Below are positions 48,498 to 64,000 of a stretch of DNA of 64,000 nucleotides, in pieces (positions within the stretch are counted from its first letter, which is position 1; every line of letters starts with the position of its first letter). The translations under genes and the position numbers were made by a program. Below the pieces are notes generated by a model. The model was not told the origin of the DNA and made no database searches. It was given only the letters and a program-made list of their open reading frames with translations. Origin of the DNA: Paralichthys olivaceus (lineage: Eukaryota; Chordata; Actinopteri; Pleuronectiformes; Paralichthyidae); the NCBI RefSeq assembly GCF_024713975.1, contig NC_091097.1, forward strand, positions 10,980,361 to 11,044,360, given 5' to 3'.

Positions 48498-51400
48498 TCA
48501 GTCATCTTTGAGTCCTCCAAAGACAGCTGTGGGGACGCTCTTCTGTTCAAGCCGCACCTCTGTAAAAGGCCGGGAGGAGAAGACAATAAGTTCATGCATT
48601 TTCATCGATAAAACATGTCAGTACTCAAAAAAGCATCACGTATTTCTGTTTTGCAGCTGAGGCAAGGGCTGATGTGTGCGTCACTCACCTTCTGGTCCTT
48701 GGTCTTCATCGTCATCCTCGTCATCATCATCAATGTCGATCTCATCAGGATTAGCCTGTTTAGAGAGCTGAGCCAACTCACTGCGAGAAGTGTCACTCCT
48801 GTATAAACACATGAGGAGAATATGACCTAAGAGTCTAATCTTCCTCTGAAGGATGTCTTCCTGCTTCGTAAAAAACTAAAAAAAAATTATAATTTCCAAT
48901 TAAGTAAAAACAAGATGAACAACCAACCTGACGAAGAGAATCTTCTCTTTGGGCTTAGGTTTGTCCTGCTCGGCTTCTGCAGCAAGCTGTTGTGCTTTCT
49001 GCTCTAACATCTTCATGTCATCAATTCCCATCTGGCCTGGAGCAAGATCTGAAACTGGGAACGAGTGAAAAAATATACAAGGACACAAATAAATGAATCC
49101 ATCCAGTGCATTCATTGCAAGTAGAGAAAATACTTGTCACAGAACAGAGTAAGGTCACTCACCAGTGCCTGTGGTGGTTGTTATAGCCTTCATCATCTGA
49201 GAGGACATGAAGTTGACCTGGGTGTTGTATGTGGCCTGGACACTGCGTTTTATCCTCAGCATTTCTCTAATGGTGTCCTCATTTCCATGGCGGATCTCAA
49301 ATTCTTTCCAGGCCTGCCAGAAAGTAGCTGTAACCTGAAAGACCAAGTTCACAGGTAAGTCAGGATAAATGTACTATGTATAGACCATTGATCAAAGCGG
49401 GACATTTTATTTATAATGCCTGGAAGTGGTTTCGCTCACCCTTGGGTCACAGATCTGGGAGCAGTAGGAGTAGATTGCTCTGGCCCGATCAATCTCACCC
49501 AGTTTACTCTCCATGTCAGAAAATCGCAGACACATGTCCCTCGCATGCTCATCAGGAAGGACCTGGTTAACATATAAAGTTACAATTCAGAATTAAAATT
49601 GTTATAGTGCTGAATAGCATAAGCATTTCAACTTTCCCAATAAAATACAACATTTAAATTTGATTATCAGGATCAGAAAAATGTTTCCATACCTCAATGG
49701 CTTTCTGGTAAATTGCTCTGGTATAAGTAACACCATAAATTTCAGCGGCTCTCTTGATGTAGATATTGAACATGTGATGTCTCTCCCCAGTTTCGACTGC
49801 CTGTGTCGCTCTTTCATATACAGCCATTGCATGCCGTGCCAATCCATACTCTTCCTCCAATTTGGCGTACAACAGGTAAATGGCTGAAAGGCAAGGCACA
49901 GCGGAGCAGTGTATTAATTTCATTAAAAAATAAATAAATACAAAAGCTGTCTGTCACTTTAAAAAGCTACTTACTCTTGGCAAACTTGGCGGGGCAGCCA
50001 TCAAGGGCTTGTTCAAATAAATCTCTTGCCCTCTCCAGCTTCTTGCCCCCGTATCGATCAATGAACTTGGTGAGGTAAGTGTTCCAGATGTCATAAACGT
50101 TTGGCCACCTGAAGAGAGCGATACCACGCTCATATGCCTGAAATACAGTAGGTGTTAACAAAGACGTTAATAATTCTTCAAATTGGCGCTAGGCAAGAAC
50201 ACTGAAATAAATGTGGGTTTAGTGAATTAGTATTGTGTTATTACTTTGAAGCTTTCCTCAAAGTAGTTGTGCTCTTCAAGAAACATGGCATAGTTGATGA
50301 TGATCTGTGGCGTCGCGATGCGGAGGTCAATAATACGGTCATACACTGCCTTCGTAGACTGAAAAGACAAAACAATAAAATTGAGAGAAAAGTAGCATCC
50401 ACAGTTAAAGGATATGACGATTCTAAGTAATAAATAGCTCAGAGTTTAACTGTAATTTAAATCAAACCAACTGTATTTGGTTAGCTTGTATAACATAATG
50501 GAAACTTAGGGACATGTAGTGAACATACCTGGAAAGAGCCAAGACTCTCCTCCAAGTCTGCCAGCATAGACCAGACCTTCAAGGACTTGTACACCCTGTT
50601 TTGGACTGGCTCAGATGCATCAAAGTACTCTGCTTTCTTAGATGGGATGGCTGTAGCTTTCTATGTGCAAAACATGGAAGAAACCAATGTGTTGAAATTC
50701 TACCCACAAAGCATTTAAACACACATTCATGAGTGGATTTATTAATTTAAGAAATACATTTCACTCAGTGCTCAAGAGCATTTCAATTGATGCACAGGGA
50801 CATGCAAGTATTGCTAATCAATAGACCTTATTTTACTATTACATGATCTCTTAACAAGCAGAGCATCCACAATTCTATTTTATCAGGCTCTAAATTACAA
50901 TCAGATATTATCTGTGATCCACTCTACATTTACCAGGTCTTTCAAGTTTGAAAATATGCCCTTAAAAAACATTTGAAGATGAAGAACGACGCTGTAGTTT
51001 CTCCGTCTTGCCACTAGATGCTACTAAACATCTAGCATAATATCCATTGTACAGACTGCACCAATAATAATCCCTACAGAAGTGTCTCACCCTCAGTATG
51101 CGCAGTGCCTGTTCATAGTTCTCATGGCGAAGCTCCATCTCCCCATATTCACACCACACTGCAGCAAGATCATCCACCTGCTTGTAGTTCACCTTGGTAG
51201 CCTTCTCAAAGATTGTCCTGGCCTGAGTGACAGTCAGTTAAAAGCGAGATTAATTAAAAATACAGAGTCTCATTTGATTCTTAAGAGCAGATAGTTTGAA
51301 ATACCAGAGTGGAAAGACTTCCATGACTTACATCATCCAGCTGCTCATTTTCCTCATAGAATTTAGCGAAGGAGACCCAGAGGGAATGAGGCTTCCCCGT

Positions 51401-54040
51401 GGCCTTCATTGGATCCACTGTCTGTACTGCCTCAGTGTATGTGTTGATAATCTGCAAACCATTGTGCAGTGTTACCCAAGTGATGTTTGTTAGCAATATC
51501 AATTGCGTGTGCACTGACCGGGTCCAAAGAATATTTATAAAATGTTAACAACCCAACACTCACCTGTCGTGGATTGCCATCGTACAATTTTACCCGCTTG
51601 TGCCACTCGTGCACATTATGGGGGTTTTGCCTCAGCAGAACACTGTTCAAAAGGAGGGGCCGTCGGGCTATAAGCTGCTCAAAGCGGGCAAGTCGAAGCT
51701 CCAGGTCTATGTCATCTAGGAGGAGAGGCACAAAGAGTACAGCATGCATGAGATGAGACGTGAAATAAAGGCGTGTACATATATTGTGGATATTAACATT
51801 AATGAATCCACACACACCTTCTTCATCCTTCCCAATCTCAGCAGTGGTCTCCATCTTGGCAGCAATCATGCTCTCCTCGAACTGGGCATAGCTATCAAAC
51901 ACTTGCGTGAAATCCCTCACTGTCACCACTGTAAGGATGGCCTCCTCATATACATCGCGGGCCTGACATAGATAATTCACAATCAGTGATTCAAACCAGC
52001 ACACTGTGAACTACTATTAATGCAACTGAGCTACATATGTTAAGTGCTTTATGATATGAATAAAAGAGTAAGATGAAACATACTTTCTCAAAGTGGCCAC
52101 TCCTGATGTAATAGTCAGCTAAAGAGCACCAAAGTTTTCCAAGTTGGTCAGTGAAGCGGGTGAGGCCTCCTCGGATGATGGCTCCTACATTCAGGGAAGT
52201 CACCTTATCAGGGTTCTGGGAGATTAGGTCGCACAGCTCATGCCACAGCTGTTCAAGAAAAATGTAGAAAACAGAAATATTGTTTCCTTTCCAGCTTTAA
52301 AAGTATAACAAACTTGTCACATTGGGAGGTGATGAGAACAAAATCTTACTTGATAGTTAGATTTTCCCTCTTTGGACACAAAGCTTTCGTCATTCACAAC
52401 TGCTGCCAGACGCACAGCTGCTTCATCCAAGCGGCCAACAGACCGTAAGTAGTCTATGTATTCCTCTGCATTTTGTGGAGAAAGCTACATGGAACAAAAA
52501 GATGACAGTACATTGCCATTATCCCCATGAACAGTAATCTTAAAAAGTTTGAATCTAATATTTATAGGAAATGTCTTACTCTTACAATAGCTCGATATAT
52601 TATGATGTTACGGCCTTTCGGATAATTCATTTTTGTAAACAAAATCCGTAAGACTAAAACAGCAAATCCAGTAGCTATTCTCTCAGCTGAGAATCTTTAG
52701 ATATTTACAGAGACATACATTCAGAGATATCATACCACAGCCCAGTCATTACCATACGATGTCAGTGTAAATACAATTACAGAATCTTATCAGAAGTCAT
52801 GATATCCTGAATATCAACTGCTGTATGGAAATGGGATTGTGCACCATGCTCTCACCTTAAGATACCTACGATACACCCGGATAGCAGTCTCAGGCAGGGA
52901 CAGGGTACGGACGAAGCGGAGATACAGAGGCCAGATGCGTGGGTGCTGAGTAACAGGAAGAGCTCTGAGTGCACGGTCAAATGTTCGCCGACTTCTCGTG
53001 ATCTTGCTCTGAGACACAAGGAACTGGCAGTAATCGAGCCATATTCTGGGCATCTAGTTTAAGGAAGGACTCATGTTAGTTTCAAGCACATCACAGACCA
53101 CTGTATCACAATTTGTTTTTACTGTCAGGACTTTCTGGATGGAGTTTGACAGGAAGTATTACCTTATGCATGAACACCAGAGCCCTTTCATGGCAATTAT
53201 TGATCTCTTCATAAGCTGGTTCCGTGATGCATTTCCCTTTGACTTGTTTCCGTCTCTCTCTCAGGTAACTGTACCACAGCTTATAACTGTAAATAAGCCG
53301 GCAATGGTTATTAAGAACAGTTCGATAACAATGAAAAGTACCTTTAGACAATCAAAAAAATCATTAAGTCAAACATATTAACTTTCTTTAACAATGCCTA
53401 TCATGTTTTGATCTGCGGAAATGCTTGACATCCAATATACTGCTGTGAAAGCAATAACCTGAGGACTTGCAGGTTTCACTAGCAACCTGGTTTGGGTGTA
53501 CGGTTGTGATGATTAAGCAGCCTGTGTGTTAGCTACCTGCCAGGCAGCTCCTTCAGAGCCCGCTCATAGATCATGTTCAGGGTGGATTTGGATGCGTTCT
53601 GTTTGAATTCGATGTAACGCATCCAGCACTTGACCGAATACGGGTTCCGGATAATCTCCTCTTCATAGGGCAGATCATCGTCCTCCTAACATTGAGAAAT
53701 CACAACACAAAACATCATTTTAAAAAGGAGTCAACGTAGCGTGTGCTAAAGCTAACATTAGCGCGACATCGTAACGTTACAACAACGTTTACCTGAACCA
53801 GGAGCAACTTAACGTTAACCACTGTAGGTACACATTTCCCATGCGTTTGATAAAGATTTAGAAGACAAGCGTGTACACACATCTCTGATTCCCAGCCTAC
53901 GGACCACAACAACTTCAACAGTTAAACAGCTAGGAAAGGTTAGCTAGCTACACCCGTTCTCACCAAACGTTAATAGCTACATATAACTGAATGGGGTAAC
54001 TCACAAACATAACATCGGGTTTTCCGTTTAACGACGGCAT
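48498..54040 (-). CDS. xab2: Pre-mRNA-splicing factor SYF1 / XPA-binding protein 2
   Basis: Nineteen exons on the minus strand: 54040-54005, 53685-53537, 53286-53163, 53053-52856, 52484-52350, 52248-52084, 51962-51818, 51715-51564, 51451-51332, 51222-51091, 50660-50529, 50358-50245, 50137-49975, 49883-49693, 49562-49440, 49334-49163, 49048-48928, 48798-48689, 48559-48498. The protein has 847 residues (human XAB2 855). It is built of half-a-TPR (HAT) repeats throughout, for example [28 protein letters not shown] and [15 protein letters not shown]. An acidic stretch follows near the C-terminus ([14 protein letters not shown] region) and the chain ends VFGGLKDD. Known role: a scaffold of the Prp19-associated spliceosome complex, which also links to XPA in transcription-coupled repair; nuclear. 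All joins keep phase and no lesions were seen. xab2 next to camsap3 repeats the human 19p13.2 order. Confidence 0.97.
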
Positions 54041-54120
54041 GTCTTCGTTTAGAGTGAAAAGAACGGAACAAGAGCCGCCCCAGATGATAAAAAAAGCTAA
54101 CTTTAGCTGAAGCTAGTTAG

Positions 54121-54178
54121 CGGACCTTTCAAAGCGTGTAGTCCTGAGGGTTACTTCCGGTACGTCACAGAGTGCGCC
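54121..54178 (-). promoter_or_regulatory. xab2 core promoter with ETS and CRE-like sites
   Basis: About 110-140 nt upstream of the xab2 start codon lie ACTTCCGG (54153-54160; CCGGAAGT on the minus strand, an ETS/GABP site) and TACGTCAC (54161-54168; a CREB/ATF-type site). No TATA box is present. The combination is usual for TATA-less housekeeping promoters. Confidence 0.55.
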
Positions 54179-54344
54179 ATGGCGTTGGGGGGAAAAAACT
54201 ACAAAACTCTGGATATTTGTAGTCCGGAAAAGATCCTTTGTATGTAGGCCATGCCCTGAAACTGTACACTACTGAGTCACTTGTGCTTCATCTGACATTT
54301 AAAAAGTCTGTCGTTTAAATCATGTTGAGTCATTTTAGCTCTTA

Positions 54345-54770
54345 TCAGGTCTCGGTCCCCTGGCAACCAATATTAAAACAACAGCTAAAAATCTAGCTGT
54401 CACATTCGATTCATTGAATCCTGCAACTTCCATCTAAAAAATATGTCTAAAATTAAATTAATTCTATCTCTCCCTGACTTAGAAAGAAAACAACAATTTG
54501 TACAATTTAGGTGAAACACACTAGTGAAAACATCTCTAGGATTCAATTTATGTCATTAGATCCCTTGCACCTAAATCTTACTCACTGAACCTTTAAATTC
54601 AAGATTGATTTTAAGATTCTTTTAATAACTTTCAAAGCTCAACAAGGGCTGGCCCCTACTTACATTCCTCAGCTATTGACTCCCTACAATTCCAGTTGCA
54701 ACCTAAGATCGGCCAGCTTGTCCTTGTTAGCTGTCCCTAGGTCAAGGCTGGCTACTCTTTCAGGATATTT
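54345..54770 (+). mobile_element. Non-LTR retrotransposon (LINE) reverse-transcriptase remnant, interrupted
   Basis: Two conceptual fragments in the plus orientation resemble the C-terminal part of a fish LINE ORF2: LGPLATNIKTTAKNLAVTFD at about 54351-54410, and FKIDFKILLITFKAQQGLAP with the following LRSASLSLLAVPRSRL at 54598-54755. A frameshift or stop separates them, and about 115 bp of an unrelated repeat sits between them. The element is dead. It lies in the spacer 54180-56440, where I see no gene. Confidence 0.65.
54483..54597 (+). repeat. Dispersed teleost repeat, copy B (inside the LINE remnant)
   Basis: It shares ACACTAGTGAAAACATC, CACCTAAATCTTAC and ACTGAACCTTTAA with the end of the element at 10735-10991. 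It lies between the two halves of the LINE remnant, so it probably inserted there. Confidence 0.55.
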
Positions 54771-56440
54771 TTTTTACAGTAATCAGAAATAAGCAACATA
54801 TTTGTCTCTAATTTGTGCTAAGCTCTGCTGATGACTGCTTTTTTACAGCATAAGAGAAATGTTGCACATTGCGAAACTAAGCTGAGTAATCATGGCTCAA
54901 ATGACAGCCACTGTGTTTGAGCCATGACAACGCTATGCAAACCTGTAAGGACAACAAAATACAATATAAAAAAACCAAAAAAGAAAACGTTGTCTGCATT
55001 TGCATAAAACAGAGCATATAATGTATTAATTCATAGAGGTGAGCCATTTTTCTTCAAATAAAGTATCTCACAATATGTTATGAAAAAACTCTAGCACAAT
55101 GCCCCAAACCCTCATGTTTATCTGCAAGGATTAAATGTTTGTCTACATCATAAGCATCCACCAACTTGACATGTTGGTTCACTACACTTGTGGCTTCTAG
55201 ACACAGATAATTAGGGATACAAAGATGTAATATAAATACTGTGGATAAGTTCTGAATGTTTAACGGTTGAGTATTTTTTTTTCATTTAAAAGGTACAGTG
55301 ATAAAAATAATTCAAAAACTATTATTGTTTAATTTAATGTTAATGCTTCGAAAGGCACTTGGAAGGCTGTCAGCTGTTTGTGTAGGATTATGTATGTGGA
55401 TTTATTTTGGGGCCAATGCCAGAAATGTCTGAAAATGAGAGTCGCATAGTCTTTCAAGGACACTGGGTTTCCATAACAGCAACAACAGAATCTAATGGCC
55501 CGGGGATAAAGATCTTTGACATCCGAGTGGGACTTAATATAGGTCTTATCTCAGCCTGGTTGGCAAACACATTTCTATACCTTTTAAGGCAAGGTGTAAT
55601 ACCACTTGAACTTTATGGAAAGGGCCTTACATTCAGTTTTATTAGAGGAACACAAGATGTGCCAGTGTGCTGCAACTGTATACCAGTGGCAGTTGGGGGC
55701 TTCTCCAAAATTAAGTTCCATTCCTGCTACGGACATATTTAATTGCAGGGGTAAATGGAAAGATCTCATTATAAAGTAATGAAATCTCTCTCTCAAGTAA
55801 GTCAGAATCTAAATTTATAAAAGTAAATTATTTATTGGAGCAAATAAGTGGTTCAAAAACACGGGTATGTATTGCACAGCATCTATTTTGAACATTGCCA
55901 TCACCCATAGGTTATGGGCAGAGAGAAAATTAAATCCAATGCTTCTCTATAAAACATGTTGCATGCTATTACCAATATCAAATGCTATTCTCTTCAAAAT
56001 GAATATGTGGTGCATGATGGATATTAACCTACAATAATAAAGGTTATTTTAATGATATTGGTGATAATCATAAAAAGTATTGTTTTACTGTATTTCAAAT
56101 ATCTGAAATGTGGACAAGGTGAAACTCAATACTTATGACATTTCAGAGTATCTCAGAGTAGAGTTTATGGGTCAAAAAAGAAAGTCACACAACTCCCTTA
56201 ACAAATAATTTAAATATTTATTTGTTAGATTAGACAAGTTATTATCCTACAATACAGTAATGCAATTTGAAAATAAAGATTTTGATCCGAGATCGCTGAA
56301 GAAATTTTTCAATTTTTTTGTTCAATTGCTATTTTAAGACTTGTGCAATGTTATATCTCAAGACACAGAAAAAGCAAGATGGGTCTTAAGATGTCAGGGA
56401 TGCTTGACCAAATCTAGTGGCAGGCTGCTGCTGACTAGGC
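54771..56440. other. Spacer upstream of the myosin gene
   Basis: No gene that I can support. A 111-codon open frame at 55407-55742 shows no motif I recognise. The last few hundred bases probably carry muscle regulatory elements: a CAATTG E-box at 56324-56329 is followed by CTATTTTAAG, one base off a MEF2 site. Confidence 0.4.
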
Positions 56441-56452
56441 AGTCCCAGCCTC

Positions 56453-56505
56453 TATAAAAGCAGTAGCCTCAGGCTCCTCTGATAACTGACAGGCATCCCA
56501 CACAG
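56453..56505 (+). promoter_or_regulatory. TATA box and 5' UTR exon of the myosin heavy chain gene
   Basis: TATAAAAG at 56453-56460 is followed by a short non-coding exon that ends at 56505 with a CACAG|GTTAGT donor. The next exon starts at 57337 (TTTTCAG acceptor), 19 nt before the start codon. A TATA box, short UTR exon and first intron are the usual layout of sarcomeric myosin heavy chain genes. Confidence 0.7.
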
Positions 56506-57355
56506 GTTAGTGCTTTGTGTCTTTATATCACATAATTTGCTTTTACTGACATTAATATTATATTAATGTTACTTATATTTTAGTAGTAGTAAGTACACTT
56601 GTAATACCCTGATTCAAACATATTGTTTACAAATATGTTTAATACACTTTGCAACTACTTTAATGGCTAATTTGGAGAAGTTTTTTAGTGAGTAGTGTAA
56701 ATGCTGTTTCCTGTTGTGGGCACCATGCAGTGTACAATATTTTAACTTTGTGTTGTCTTCAATGATTGTCAGAGGAACTCAGTGTGTGCATACCTACACA
56801 TATGCATACAGGTGCAGGACAAAAAGCCAGGGTACAGAATTTACAAAAGAGTAGTTCTGCACACTGTTTTATTCTGTCATTTTAACAAGGCACATTTTTA
56901 TCTGAAAGGTCTTTCTCAGACAAATGAGAGCAGACAGCAGTGTTTCTAGTAAAGGCAGCGACCAAGTTCAATCATATTCAACTGATAGACATCAAGCAGT
57001 GGAGAAAAGCGAAAAACACCACCAGATGGCTACCACAAGAGTGCACACAACAGGACCACCGCAGGGGAGAGAATCATCAGAAATTCATAAATCTTTTTTA
57101 ATTGTTAGTTTAATTGTATTTAGAAAAAACATGATGGTGACAAGGCAGAAAAAAAATGTTTTACAATTTTCAGTCTTCTGCGGTTATCATCTCAATCTCT
57201 CTTCAAAGGCATCCCTGGACAACAACAGACACTCAAGAGGGATAAACTGAAGTAAGACGTGTTTGCAATAATATAACCTCCATAATGAAAAATAATATCA
57301 ACACACTTCATTCAACACTATTCTCTTACTTTTCAGTCCCATCTGAAGTGCCATC

Positions 57356-63944
<6,589 letters not shown>

Positions 63945-64000
63945 TAAAATTTTACTTTATGAATTTAAGTGTGGCTATAGAACAAAAGCATATTGAAAAT

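Noticed and set aside
54179-54247. A 22-codon plus-strand frame with a good Kozak context (GCCATGGCG) just upstream of xab2, suggesting a divergent gene
   Set aside because: It stops after 22 codons, no donor site rescues it, and no family is recognised.
55407-55742. A 111-codon open frame upstream of the myosin gene
   Set aside because: No motif, no splice or poly(A) context and no clear coding bias. It may be an eroded repeat, so I left it unassigned.

Overview
The window is nuclear DNA from a ray-finned fish, most likely a percomorph teleost. Every recognisable gene is a spliced animal gene with GT-AG introns. The window also holds several interspersed repeats that look familiar from fish genomes. 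No prokaryotic, phage or CRISPR features were seen. All exon joins were worked out by eye from splice signals, reading phase and remembered family sequences; no alignment or database search was run.

Layout. (1) 1-18350, plus strand: a tandem array of secreted SOUL/heme-binding-protein-2-like genes. Copy 1 is cut by the window edge. Copies 2 and 3 are complete and lie on nearly identical ~4.47 kb units. Copy 4 is a decayed pseudogene. Copy 5 is intact, more divergent, and ends in an acidic serine-rich tail. (2) 20045-23372, plus strand: an NR5A (Ftz-F1 type) orphan nuclear receptor, probably nr5a5. (3) 25819-45851, minus strand: camsap3, which caps microtubule minus ends, with two ~6 kb introns near its 5' end. 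(4) 48498-54040, minus strand: xab2/SYF1, a spliceosome component, in 19 exons with an ETS/CRE-type TATA-less promoter. (5) 56453 to the right edge, plus strand: a sarcomeric fast-skeletal-type myosin heavy chain. It has a TATA box, a 5' UTR exon and 25 coding exons (1244 codons) before the window ends.

How the genes relate. This is not an operon or a pathway. camsap3 beside xab2 matches human 19p13.2. An NR5A receptor beside a CAMSAP gene recalls NR5A2/CAMSAP2 (human 1q) and NR5A1/CAMSAP1 (human 9q), so this locus looks like the third member of an ancient paralogon whose receptor was lost in mammals.

The most unusual part is the SOUL array. Copies 2 and 3 sit in almost identical flanks, yet the coding differences I can count between them are all amino-acid replacements and fall in small hotspots. 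The array also shows a start codon assembled by splicing, a 90-nt stop-free intron with a weakened donor, long TG tracts at the last splice acceptor, and sharp sequence switches that suggest unequal exchange or gene conversion.
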